In this document: positions 42,346-50,350 of the stretch, in pieces
How the letters are laid out: every line of letters begins with the position of its first letter
Numbering within the stretch: position 1 is the first letter of the stretch
Source: Novosphingobium sp.
Lineage (GTDB): Bacteria; Pseudomonadota; Alphaproteobacteria; Sphingomonadales; Sphingomonadaceae
Length of the DNA: 64,000 bases
NCBI GenBank assembly: GCA_024236175.1
Contig: JACKKY010000003.1
Coordinates: 338,444-402,443 of the forward strand
Direction of reading: 5' to 3'
Translations under genes and position numbers: made by a program
Notes under the pieces: generated by a model
Databases searched by the model: none
The model's input: only the letters and a program-made list of their open reading frames with translations
Told to the model about the DNA's origin: nothing

Positions 42346-42818
42346 GCCTTCTCCTGCCCGGACGCGATGCGGATCGCCTCGCGGATGCGCGGATAGGTGC
42401 CGCAGCGGCAGATGTTGCCTTCCATCGCCGCGTCCACTTCCCCGGCGCTGGGCTTGGGATTGTCCGCCAGCAGGGCATGCGCGGTCATGATCTGGCCGGC
42501 CTGGCAGTAACCGCATTGCATCACGTCGATCTCGAGCCATGCATCGAACAGCTTTTCCGCCAGCGGATCGTCCTGCAGGCCTTCGAGCGTGGTGACTTTC
42601 GAGGATCCGACGTCGCCCACCGGCAGCAGGCAGGATCGCACCGGCGAACCGTCGAGATGGACCGTGCAGGCGCCGCAAAGGCCCGCGCCGCACCCGAACT
42701 TGACCCCGCTCAGCCCCAGCTCCTGGCGCAGCGCCCACAGCAGCGGCATGTCGGCGCTGGCGCGGACTGTCCGCTCCTCGCCGTTCACCACCAGCACGAA
42801 CTCGTCTTCTTCCGGCAC
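42342..42818 (-). CDS. Molybdenum hydroxylase [2Fe-2S] alpha subunit (IorA-like)
   Basis: A 158-residue two-cluster iron-sulfur subunit. All eight cysteines are present: Cys43, 48, 51, 63 (FGCGAGLCGACTV, RSC) and Cys102, 105, 137, 139 (QCGYCQAG, ICRCG). It has no own export signal, so it would be carried across the membrane with the Tat-tagged partner. It forms a two-gene unit with the large subunit; no FAD subunit is present, as expected for the IorAB type, which normally passes electrons to a cytochrome. Confidence 0.93.
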   Translation of the reverse strand: MPEEDEFVLVVNGEERTVRASADMPLLWALRQELGLSGVKFGCGAGLCGACTVHLDGSPVRSCLLPVGDVGSSKVTTLEGLQDDPLAEKLFDAWLEIDVMQCGYCQAGQIMTAHALLADNPKPSAGEVDAAMEGNICRCGTYPRIREAIRIASGQEKA

Positions 42819-42916
42819 AATCGCATCCTCGGTTATGGCACGTGCAGCCTAGCGCAGCTGCGCGGGGATGCGAAGTGCTGCTTCGCGCCCGGTCCGCGCT
42901 GGTGTAGGCAGCCGGC

Positions 42917-43474
42917 ATGTCGGGTTTCTATTTCACGCTGCTGGCGGTGCTGCTGGCCGGGCTTGCCGCGCGCGATCAGCTCACGGTCGCGGAGCTGACC
43001 GCCCGGCAGGGCGCGCGTCCCGGCGTGCTGGTGACGGGGCTGGCGATAAGCATCGCCACGGGCGTTGCGGCCGCCTGGGCGGGATCGCTGATCGCGCCGA
43101 TGCTCCCGTCCAATGCGCGGCTGTTCCTGGCAGCGCTGGCGCTGGCTTTCGCGGGAGGCGAATCGCTGTTGCTCTCGCCGGGTCGCAGCCCCGACGAGCC
43201 GACCCGTTCGTTGGGCGCGCTCGCCATCGTGCTGCTGTCCCGGCAGCTCACCGATGCCGCGCGCTTCCTTGTCTTCGCCATGGCGGTCGCCACAAACGCC
43301 CCGGTCCCGGCCGCTCTGGGGGGCGCCCTTGGCGGTGCCGTGCTGCTGGCTGCCGCCTGGTTCGCGCCAGCATTCGTAATGCAGCCGGTATTGCGCAAGC
43401 TGCGCCGCTTCGTCGGTGCGGCCCTGCTGCTGCTTGCCCTGTTCCTCGGCCTGCGGGTTCTCGATCTGGTGTAG
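42917..43474 (+). CDS. Integral membrane protein, possibly degenerate GDT1/UPF0016 type
   Basis: A 185-residue, very hydrophobic protein with about six membrane helices in two similar halves. The first half has LAARDQLTVAEL and the second LLSRQLTDAARFL, in the places where GDT1/TMEM165 cation transporters carry the ExGD(K/R)(T/S) motif. The acidic and glycine residues of that motif are mostly missing, so the label is tentative. It starts 98 bases from the divergent IorA-like gene. Function unknown. Confidence 0.5.
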   Translation: MSGFYFTLLAVLLAGLAARDQLTVAELTARQGARPGVLVTGLAISIATGVAAAWAGSLIAPMLPSNARLFLAALALAFAGGESLLLSPGRSPDEPTRSLGALAIVLLSRQLTDAARFLVFAMAVATNAPVPAALGGALGGAVLLAAAWFAPAFVMQPVLRKLRRFVGAALLLLALFLGLRVLDLV

Positions 43475-43527
43475 CCGGCTCCGCGCCGGGCTTTGCCCCC
43501 CGGGACAACAAGGGGTATGGCTTGCCC

Positions 43528-44148
43528 ATGGGTTCGGTTCGCATCGTCGAGGGCGCTTCGGACGCCGATATCGCCGGCTGGCTGGAAGAGCGGCTGGTCT
43601 CGGCGCTGATGAACACACGCGGGGATATAGCGGTCACCGTGCCCGGCGGTTCGACCCCGTTTCCGATCCTCGCGGAACTGGCGAAAGCGCCGCTCAACTG
43701 GAAGCGCGTGGCCGTGTGGCCGGGCGACGACAGGATCGTTCCGGAAGACCATCCCGCCAGCAATGTCGGGCGCATCCGCGCGGCGCTGGAACCTCTGGGA
43801 ACGCAGATCGTGCCGCTTTCCGAGGAAGCCAGTCCGCCGCATTTCGCCCTGGCCTGGCTCGGCATGGGCAATGACGGGCATATCGCATCGCTGTTTCCGA
43901 ACACCGATCCGCAGGCCGACGATCCGGAACCGGTCCGCCGCATCACCCCGGACCCGCTGCCGCCCAAAGCGCCCTTCGACCGCCTCAGCCTCACGATCCC
44001 GGCGCTGCTGGACAGCGAGGCGATCCTGTTCGTCATTCGCGGCGACGAGAAGCGCGCCCTGTTCGAGGAAGCCGCCGCCGGGAACAACGATCTGCCGGTA
44101 GCCCGCCTGCTGAACGCGGCGCGCCAGCCGGTGACCTGCTTCGTTTGA
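43528..44148 (+). CDS. pgl: 6-phosphogluconolactonase
   Basis: A 206-residue enzyme hydrolysing 6-phosphogluconolactone in the pentose phosphate and Entner-Doudoroff pathways. Diagnostic segments are TVPGGSTPFPIL, the VWPGDDRIVPEDHPASN block (usually WxxxDER), and LGMGNDGHIASLFP. It is shorter than typical (about 230) but keeps all blocks. The start MGSVRIVEG has a weak GGGG sequence upstream; the longer frame is an artefact of the upstream gene. It ends convergently nine bases from dinB. Confidence 0.9.
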   Translation: MGSVRIVEGASDADIAGWLEERLVSALMNTRGDIAVTVPGGSTPFPILAELAKAPLNWKRVAVWPGDDRIVPEDHPASNVGRIRAALEPLGTQIVPLSEEASPPHFALAWLGMGNDGHIASLFPNTDPQADDPEPVRRITPDPLPPKAPFDRLSLTIPALLDSEAILFVIRGDEKRALFEEAAAGNNDLPVARLLNAARQPVTCFV

Positions 44149-44157
44149 GGGGCCCAA

Positions 44158-45279
44158 CTACAACAGCGAAAGCTGGCCGTCGGGTTCCTCCTGCCCGGCG
44201 TCCTTCTGCCCTTCCAGCGCCGACAGCGTCAGGCCCATCAGCCGGATCGGCTGGGGCAGGGGTAGCAGGTCTTCCAGCAGGGCATGGCCGAGCGTCGAGA
44301 ACTCGGCCTTGTCCGCCACCCAATGCGGCACCGAGCGGGCGCGGGTGACGAGCCGGAAATCGGTGTAGCGCAGCTTGAGGGTCACGGTGCGGCCGCGCGC
44401 ACCGGCCTTTTCGATCCGTTCCCAGACGATGTCGACGATCCGGTCCAGCGTCTCGCGCAGGGCCGAGCCGGAGGAAATGTCGTCCTGGAAGGTGCGCTCA
44501 CCGCCCACGGATTTGCGCGGGCGGTTGGCCCTCACGCGCCGCAGGTCGATGCCGCGCGCCGCCCGGTAGAGGTAATCGGCCTGGCTGCCGAAATGGCTCC
44601 TGAGGAAACCGATGTCCTTTTCGCGCAGGTCTCCGCCCGTCTCGATCCCCAGCTTCGCCATCTTCTCCGCGCCGCGCGGGCCGATGCCGTGGAAACGCCG
44701 GACCGGCAGGGTCGTGACGAACGCCGCGCCGTCGCCGGGCCTGATGACGCACAGTCCGTCGGGCTTGTTCTGGTCGCTCGCCAGCTTGGCGAGGAACTTG
44801 TTGTAGGACACGCCGGCGCTGGCCGTCAGCCCGGTTTCCCTGGCGATCCGCGCGCGGATGATCTCGGCGATGCGCGTCGCCGAACCGATACCCTTCAGGT
44901 CCTCGGTCACGTCGAGGAAGGCCTCGTCCAGGGCCAGCGGTTCGACATGCGGCGTGTAGTCGAGGAAAATGCCGCGGATATGCCGCGAGATCGCGCTGTA
45001 GACGTCGAAGCGCGGCTTGCGGAAAACGAGATCCGGGCAGAGTCGCGCCGCCCGCGCCGACGGCATGGCCGAGCGAACCCCGAACGCCCGCGCTTCGTAG
45101 CTTGCGGCGGCGACGACGCCGCGTGCGGACGAGCCGCCCACCGCCACAGGCTTGCCGCGCAATGACGGATCGTCGCGCTGTTCGACGCTGGCGTAGAAGG
45201 CATCCATGTCGACATGGATGATCTTCCTGAGGCCAGCGGCTTCTTCGTCGTCGCGGTCTTCGGCTGCGGACTCGCTCAT
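44158..45279 (-). CDS. dinB: DNA polymerase IV (Y-family)
   Basis: A 373-residue translesion polymerase. The catalytic carboxylates lie in IIHVDMDAFYASVEQRD and LALDEAFLDVT; the Y-family motif SYEARAFGVRSAMP is present, followed by the helix-hairpin-helix FHGIGPRGAEKMAKLGI and a little-finger domain. The end DGQLSLL is a clamp-binding motif. The start MSESAAED was chosen at the first residues compatible with family length; the open frame upstream belongs to the MFS promoter region. No LexA-box was recognised. Confidence 0.94.
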   Translation of the reverse strand: MSESAAEDRDDEEAAGLRKIIHVDMDAFYASVEQRDDPSLRGKPVAVGGSSARGVVAAASYEARAFGVRSAMPSARAARLCPDLVFRKPRFDVYSAISRHIRGIFLDYTPHVEPLALDEAFLDVTEDLKGIGSATRIAEIIRARIARETGLTASAGVSYNKFLAKLASDQNKPDGLCVIRPGDGAAFVTTLPVRRFHGIGPRGAEKMAKLGIETGGDLREKDIGFLRSHFGSQADYLYRAARGIDLRRVRANRPRKSVGGERTFQDDISSGSALRETLDRIVDIVWERIEKAGARGRTVTLKLRYTDFRLVTRARSVPHWVADKAEFSTLGHALLEDLLPLPQPIRLMGLTLSALEGQKDAGQEEPDGQLSLL

Positions 45280-45412
45280 GCTGGGGCCACCATAGCGCCA
45301 TTGGCGGAAAGCCGGGACTCCCGCGTTGGGGGCCGCAAGGCCTGGCTTCGCCGAATTGTGGCGGCTCTTCAAAACGCTGGCATTTTGATCGCGCCGTCGC
45401 CATGTGCGGCCC

Positions 45413-46654
45413 ATGAAATCCCCGCATTCCGGTCAGGCGCACTTTGCCATGGGGCAAGGCGAGTTCATTGCGCTCATGGCAATGCTGATGGCGCTGCAGG
45501 CGCTGGCGATCGACGTCATGCTGCCCGCGCTGGGCGTTATCGCGCGCGACCTTGGCCTGAGCGATCCCAACGACCGCCAGCTGCTGATCGGCGTGTTCCT
45601 GATCTGCAGCGGGCTCGCTTCGCTGATACCCGGATCGCTTTCCGACCGGTTCGGCCGCAAGCCGGTGATCCTGGTTTGCCTGGCCGCGTATTTTACGGTG
45701 TCGCTGGCCAGCGCGCTGGTCACCGATTTCACCGTGCTCCTGATCTTGCGCGGGGTCCTTGGCGTATTCACCTCGGGGCTGATGGTCATGCCGGCCGCCG
45801 TGTTGCGCGACCGTTTCGAAGGCGATCGCATGGCAAGCATGCAGTCGCTGATCGCGATGGTCTTCATGGTCGTGCCGATGCTTGCGCCGCTGCTCGGCCA
45901 GGGGATCATGCTGGTGGCCGGCTGGCGCTGGATCTTCGGAGTGATGGCCGGGCTGGCGCTGGCGTTCGGGATATGGACCTGGCTGCGCCTTCCCGAAACG
46001 CTGCATGCCGAGCACCGTCAGTCGATCAGGCCGATGACGATCCTGTCCAACATGCGCGCCGCCGTAACCCGGCGCGACGCGCTCGGCTACTTCCTGGGCG
46101 CCGCGCTCGTCCAGAGCGCGCTGCTCGGCTACATCAACAGCGCCCAGCAGCTGGTGGCCGAGGCGCTGGGCGCCGGACAGGCCTTCCCCGCGATCTTCGG
46201 GGTGATGGCGCTGATCATGGCCTGTACCAATTTCGTGAATTCACGGATCGTCGAGCGGTTCGGCGCGCGGCGCGTGTCGCAAAGCGCGCTGATCGGCCTC
46301 ATCATCGTGTCGGGAGTGCATCTCGCGCTGGCGATGAGCGGGCGGGAGACGCTGTGGCAGTTCGTGCCGCTGATGACCGTGGGGATGTGCTTCATCTCGT
46401 TCATCGGCGCGAACTTCCAGGCGATCGCCCTGCAGCCCTTCGCGCGGATCGCCGGCGCGGCCGCTTCGGCGCTGGCGTTCATTCGTCTCGTCGCCGGCGC
46501 GAGCCTCGGCCTGCTGATCGGCCAGGCTTTCGACGGCACGGCGCGGCCACTGACGGGCGCCATGCTGGCGGCCGGCGTCTTCGCCCTGCTGCTGGTGCTC
46601 TACAGCGAGAAAGGCCGGCTGTTCCGGCGACTGCACTATCCCACACCGGACTGA
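45413..46654 (+). CDS. MFS drug resistance transporter (Bcr/CflA-like)
   Basis: A 413-residue protein with 12 predicted membrane helices. The MFS loop 2-3 motif is GSLSDRFGRKPVIL, and the motif AVLRDRFEGDRMA after helix 4 plus GWRWIFGVMAG after helix 5 are typical of the Bcr/CflA drug:H+ antiporter group. ATG 45413 was chosen; GTG 45404 and ATG 45449 are in-frame alternatives without better sites. Substrate unknown. Confidence 0.88.
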   Translation: MKSPHSGQAHFAMGQGEFIALMAMLMALQALAIDVMLPALGVIARDLGLSDPNDRQLLIGVFLICSGLASLIPGSLSDRFGRKPVILVCLAAYFTVSLASALVTDFTVLLILRGVLGVFTSGLMVMPAAVLRDRFEGDRMASMQSLIAMVFMVVPMLAPLLGQGIMLVAGWRWIFGVMAGLALAFGIWTWLRLPETLHAEHRQSIRPMTILSNMRAAVTRRDALGYFLGAALVQSALLGYINSAQQLVAEALGAGQAFPAIFGVMALIMACTNFVNSRIVERFGARRVSQSALIGLIIVSGVHLALAMSGRETLWQFVPLMTVGMCFISFIGANFQAIALQPFARIAGAAASALAFIRLVAGASLGLLIGQAFDGTARPLTGAMLAAGVFALLLVLYSEKGRLFRRLHYPTPD

Positions 46655-46673
46655 AACCCGCTATGGCGGCAGC

Positions 46674-48152
46674 GTGAGCGAGATGTTCGACCTTGCCATC
46701 GTCGGCGGCGGCGTGAACGGAGCTGGCATCGCCCGCGATGCCGCCGGGCGCGGCGCCAAGGTGCTGCTTCTCGAGGCGCGGGACCTGGCCAGCGGCACCT
46801 CGTCGGCATCGACCAAGCTGATCCACGGCGGGTTGCGCTATCTGGAGCATTACGAATTCGGGCTGGTGCACGAGGCGCTGGGCGAACGCGAGGCGTTGTG
46901 GCGGATCGCGCCGCACATCATCCGGCCGATGCGTTTCGTGCTGCCCTACGCCAAGGGATTGCGCCCGGCGTGGCTGCTGCGGCTCGGGCTGTTCCTCTAC
47001 GACCATATCGGCGGGCGGAAGCGGCTGCCCGCCACCGACACGGTCAAGCTGGCGAAGCATCCCGCCGGCGGGCCTTTGAAGCCGGGCTTCCGGATCGGTT
47101 TCGAATATTCCGACGGCTGGGTCGACGATGCGCGGCTGGTGGTGCTCAACGCCATGGACGCGGCCGCCCACGGTGCCGAGGTGCTCACCCGCACGCCGGT
47201 CGTGGCGGCGCGGCGCGAGGGCGACCACTGGCTGGTCGAGACGTCCACCGGCTGGTTCCGCGCGCGCGCGCTGGTCAACGCGGCCGGGCCGGCGGTGCTG
47301 GACGTGCTGAAGCTGGCGGGCGGCACGCCGCATTACGGCATGCGGCTGGTGCGCGGCTCGCATATCGTCGTGCGCAAGCTGTTCGACCACCCCTATGCCT
47401 ATTTCTTCCAGCTTCCGGACGGGCGCATCTTCTTCGCCATTCCCTACGAGCGGGATTTCACGCTGATCGGCACCACCGATGCCGACCATACCGGCCCGCT
47501 CGACGAGGTCCGGGCCAGCGAGGCGGAGATCGAGTACCTGTGCGAAGGCGTGAACCGCTACTTCGCAAGGCAGATCGCGCCGTCGGACGTGGTCTGGAGC
47601 TACGCCGGGGTGCGCCCGCTGATCGACGACGGCTCCGGGAGGCCCGAAGCGGCGACTCGGGGATACCGGATGGAACTGTCCGGCGAAGGCGAGGGCGCCG
47701 CGCTGCTCAGTGTCTATGGCGGCAAGATCACCACCTATCGCCATCTCGGCGAAGAAGCGGTGGATATGCTGGCGGACCGCCTGCCGGCCCTTTCCGGCCC
47801 GGCCTGGACCGCGTCGAAACCCTTGCCCGGCGGCGACTTCCCGGTCGACGGTGCGCAGGCGCTCCAGGCCGAGGTTTCGGCACGATATCCGTTCCTCGGG
47901 GAAAAGGACGCGGAGCGGATTGTCAGGGCCTACGGCACGAGGGTATATGCCTGGCTCGGCAAGGCCAGGGTCTGGGGGGACCTCGGACAAAGCTTCGGTT
48001 GGGGGCTCAGCGAAGCGGAAGTCGACTATCTCGCCGGCGCCGAGTGGGCGCATACGGCAGAGGACATCCTGTGGCGCAGGACCAAACTTGGCCTGCGCCT
48101 CGATGTCTCCGAGCGCGACGCGCTTGCCCGGTTCATGGAGCGGGGTGCCTGA
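46674..48152 (+). CDS. glpD: Aerobic glycerol-3-phosphate dehydrogenase
   Basis: A 492-residue FAD enzyme oxidising glycerol 3-phosphate to dihydroxyacetone phosphate and passing electrons to quinone at the inner membrane. Signatures: FDLAIVGGGVNGAGIARDA at the N-terminus, SASTKLIHGGLRYLEHYEF, LIGTTDADHTG, WSYAGVRPLID, and SVYGGKITTYRHLGE. GTG 46674 is 19 bases after the transporter stop; ATG 46683 is an alternative. No glpK or glpF is nearby. Confidence 0.94.
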   Translation: MSEMFDLAIVGGGVNGAGIARDAAGRGAKVLLLEARDLASGTSSASTKLIHGGLRYLEHYEFGLVHEALGEREALWRIAPHIIRPMRFVLPYAKGLRPAWLLRLGLFLYDHIGGRKRLPATDTVKLAKHPAGGPLKPGFRIGFEYSDGWVDDARLVVLNAMDAAAHGAEVLTRTPVVAARREGDHWLVETSTGWFRARALVNAAGPAVLDVLKLAGGTPHYGMRLVRGSHIVVRKLFDHPYAYFFQLPDGRIFFAIPYERDFTLIGTTDADHTGPLDEVRASEAEIEYLCEGVNRYFARQIAPSDVVWSYAGVRPLIDDGSGRPEAATRGYRMELSGEGEGAALLSVYGGKITTYRHLGEEAVDMLADRLPALSGPAWTASKPLPGGDFPVDGAQALQAEVSARYPFLGEKDAERIVRAYGTRVYAWLGKARVWGDLGQSFGWGLSEAEVDYLAGAEWAHTAEDILWRRTKLGLRLDVSERDALARFMERGA

Positions 48153-48153
48153 G

Positions 48154-48169
48154 GACCGGAAGTCCGGTC
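48154..48169 (+). terminator. Hairpin directly after glpD
   Basis: GACCGG and CCGGTC flank AAGT, starting one base after the glpD stop codon. Compact GC-rich stem without a T-run; a likely weak terminator. Confidence 0.45.
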
Positions 48170-48219
48170 ACTTCACTGCAAATCCGACACGGGGCAGGCG
48201 TCGACTTCCTGCCACGAAG

Positions 48220-48234
48220 CTTTGCATTGCAAAG
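48220..48234. promoter_or_regulatory. 15-bp palindrome, putative operator
   Basis: CTTTGCA (48220-48226), one T, and TGCAAAG (48228-48234) form a perfect dyad 50 bases before the start of the epoxide-hydrolase-like gene. Size and symmetry fit a dimeric repressor site. Confidence 0.45.
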
Positions 48235-48283
48235 TCACTGCGTTTGCCGGTAAGCTCATCGCGTTGGAATGGGAGAGCCGATC

Positions 48284-48661
48284 GTGAGCGCATCGAATGA
48301 AGACATCCTCCGCAACTTTCTTGCCCTGTGGTCTGTCCGCGACGCCAAGGGCATGGCCGAATGCTTCGCCGAGGACGGGGTCTACGACAACGTGCCGGAC
48401 GAAAAACCGATGGCGGGCCGGCAAGCGATCCTGAACTGGCTGGAAATGTGCTTCCAGCATCTCACCCGGATCGACGTCGAAATCCTAAACATCGCCAGCA
48501 ATGGCGAATGGGTGTTGTGCGAGAGGATCGACGATCACATTGCGGGAGACAAGCATATGCCGCTGCCGGTCGCCAACGCGACCCGCATCGTCGACGGCAA
48601 GATCGTGATGTTCCGCGACTATTACTGCCGCGAAACGGTCAAAGCGCTCGGCATGGGCTGA
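48284..48661 (+). CDS. Limonene-1,2-epoxide hydrolase-like protein (SnoaL fold)
   Basis: A 125-residue NTF2/SnoaL-fold protein. Five residues match the catalytic set of limonene-1,2-epoxide hydrolase in kind and spacing: Tyr34 and Asn36 (VYDNVP), Arg81 and Asp83 (CERIDDH), Asp112 (FRDYY); the Rhodococcus enzyme uses Tyr53, Asn55, Arg99, Asp101, Asp132. Such enzymes add water to an epoxide in one step. The GTG at 48284 has GGGAGAG six bases upstream; the ATG at 48269 overlaps that site and is unlikely. Substrate unknown; it stands alone. Confidence 0.82.
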   Translation: MSASNEDILRNFLALWSVRDAKGMAECFAEDGVYDNVPDEKPMAGRQAILNWLEMCFQHLTRIDVEILNIASNGEWVLCERIDDHIAGDKHMPLPVANATRIVDGKIVMFRDYYCRETVKALGMG

Positions 48662-48671
48662 CAGTCCCTGC

Positions 48672-48717
48672 ATGCTGCGCGACAATACAATGAAAACAGC
48701 ACTTTACCGCGCAGCAT
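48672..48717. terminator. Inverted repeat between convergent genes
   Basis: Perfect 10-base arms ATGCTGCGCG (48672-48681) and CGCGCAGCAT (48708-48717) with a 26-nt loop, in the 71-base gap between the epoxide-hydrolase-like gene and the convergent crtB. Probably a bidirectional terminator. Confidence 0.5.
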
Positions 48718-48732
48718 AGACCGCAGCATAAC

Positions 48733-49683
48733 TCAGCGCGATTGCTGTGCCAGCGCGGCAAGATCGCGCCGCGAAAGCCCGGGATGCTGCGCGGGCGGAG
48801 GGGGGCGCAGCGCCTGCCACAATGCGCGCAGCACGAAACCAAGCTTCGCGGCCTTCGACGTCGTCACCCGGTGGTCCCAGGCATGCGCCCCGCGCCGGTC
48901 GACCTCGCGGGCAATCGCTCCATAGATGCCGGCAGCCGAAAGCACCGCCCAGCGCTGGCGGAAGCCTAGCCGCGCGGCGCCGACCCGGGCCGAGGCTTCG
49001 TAGGTCCTTTCCATCGCGCAGAGCCGCCGCACCTGCGGGACGAGCGCATCGCGGTAATGCGGCTTGGTGACTTCGCCGGGCGGGATGTCCGCCTCCACCA
49101 GCCATTCGACCGGCAGGTAGCAGCGCCCCGCCGCGTCGTCCTCCCAGACATCGCGGGCGATGTTGGCGAGCTGGAAGGCGATGCCGAGGTCGCAGGCGCG
49201 GTCGAGCGTATCCTCGTCGCCGGGAGGCACGCCCATCACCACCGCCATCATCACGCCGACCGCTCCGGCGACATGGAAGCAGTAGCGCAGCATGTCCGCT
49301 TCGCTGCGCGGTCGCCATTCCTCGGCGTCGAGCGCAAAGCCGGCGATGACGTCCTCGGTCATCTCCCGGGTGATGCCGGTTTCCTTCGCCAGCTGTCCCA
49401 GCGCATCGAAGGAGGGATTGCCGGTTTCCTCGCCCGCCATCGCGCGTTCGGTCAGGATGCGGATGAGCGCCAGCCGTTCGGCGGCCCCGGACTGGTCGCC
49501 CAATGCGTGGCCGTGGTCCTGCGCATCGGCCAAGTCGTCGCAGGCGCGGCACCAGGCATAGAGCAGCCAGACGCGCTCGCGGGTCGTAGGGTCGAACAGG
49601 CGGCTGGCCGCCGCGAAGCTCTTCGAGCCCCGCATGATAGACGCCCGGGCGTGGGCGAGGAGATGTCTGCGGTTCCCCGTCAT
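48733..49683 (-). CDS. crtB: Phytoene synthase
   Basis: A 316-residue enzyme condensing two geranylgeranyl diphosphates to phytoene. Both aspartate-rich sites are present: DDLAD (49-53, in WCRACDDLADAQ) and DVWED (178-182, in NIARDVWEDD). RGSKSFAAASRLFDP starts the conserved part at residue 18. The ATG lies inside the left arm of a REP element and no ribosome-binding site is seen; the next in-frame ATG (residue 17) would cut the conserved N-terminus. It is the last gene of crtY-crtI-LOG-crtB. Confidence 0.92.
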   Translation of the reverse strand: MTGNRRHLLAHARASIMRGSKSFAAASRLFDPTTRERVWLLYAWCRACDDLADAQDHGHALGDQSGAAERLALIRILTERAMAGEETGNPSFDALGQLAKETGITREMTEDVIAGFALDAEEWRPRSEADMLRYCFHVAGAVGVMMAVVMGVPPGDEDTLDRACDLGIAFQLANIARDVWEDDAAGRCYLPVEWLVEADIPPGEVTKPHYRDALVPQVRRLCAMERTYEASARVGAARLGFRQRWAVLSAAGIYGAIAREVDRRGAHAWDHRVTTSKAAKLGFVLRALWQALRPPPPAQHPGLSRRDLAALAQQSR

Positions 49684-49759
49684 TGCGAGCGTAGCGAAGC
49701 AATCCAGGGCGAATTGCGCATGGCTCTGGATTGCCGCGGCGCTTCGCGCCTCGCAATGA
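49678..49759. repeat. REP-type inverted doublet, family B, over the crtB start
   Basis: Left arm 49678-49707 (begins CGTCATTGCGAGCG) and right arm 49726-49759 (ends CGCCTCGCAATGA) are imperfect inverted copies joined by an 18-base spacer; the inner borders share AATCCAG/CTGGATT. This differs in sequence from family A at 23414. It occupies nearly the whole gap between the LOG gene and crtB, and the crtB ATG is its bases 4-6. Confidence 0.75.
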
Positions 49760-49768
49760 ATTTGCCGG

Positions 49769-50350
49769 TCAAAGCTCCTCCGCCTTCATGTCGAAGATCG
49801 GCTTGGCGGGCTCGTGCGCGGTCATGCGTTGCAGCAGCAGCTCCAGCTCGTGTTCGGCCATGATGATCGCCTGGTGCTCGGCCCTGACGAAGCCGACCTG
49901 CACCATGTGATGGTTGAAGGCGAGCAGGTGATCGAAATAGCCGAAGGCGTTGAGCAGGCCGACGGGCTTGGCGTGATAGCCGAGCTGCGCCCAGCTTACC
50001 GCTTCCCAAAGCTCGTCCATCGTGCCGACGCCGCCCGGCAGCGTCAGGAAGCCGTCGGCAAGCTCGGTGAACATCAGCTTGCGCTCGTGCATGCCCTTGA
50101 CGATCCGCAGGTCCGTGCAGTCATGGTTGGCGACTTCGCCGGACACGAGCGCCTCGGGGATCACGCCGATCACTTCGCCGCCGCTCGCCAGCGCTGCATG
50201 GGCGACCGCGCCCATCAGGCCCAGCCTCCCGCCGCCGTAGACGATGCCGATGCCGCGTTTGGCCAGCGCCTCGCCCACATCGCGCGCCAGCTCCATGTAG
50301 CGCTTGTCCGCGGGCGTTGCGGAACCGCAATAGACGGCAAGGCGCTTCAT
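49769..50350 (-). CDS. LOG family protein (cytokinin riboside 5'-monophosphate phosphoribohydrolase-like)
   Basis: A 193-residue Rossmann-fold protein of the LOG/TIGR00730 group, often mislabelled lysine decarboxylase. Hallmarks are YGGGRLGLMG, the MHERKLMF arginine-lysine pair (Arg90, Lys91), and PGGVGTMDE (105-113). LOG enzymes split the N-glycosidic bond of nucleoside 5'-monophosphates. The ATG overlaps the crtI stop as ATGA, so it is co-translated with carotenoid genes although no role there is known. Confidence 0.9.
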   Translation of the reverse strand: MKRLAVYCGSATPADKRYMELARDVGEALAKRGIGIVYGGGRLGLMGAVAHAALASGGEVIGVIPEALVSGEVANHDCTDLRIVKGMHERKLMFTELADGFLTLPGGVGTMDELWEAVSWAQLGYHAKPVGLLNAFGYFDHLLAFNHHMVQVGFVRAEHQAIIMAEHELELLLQRMTAHEPAKPIFDMKAEEL

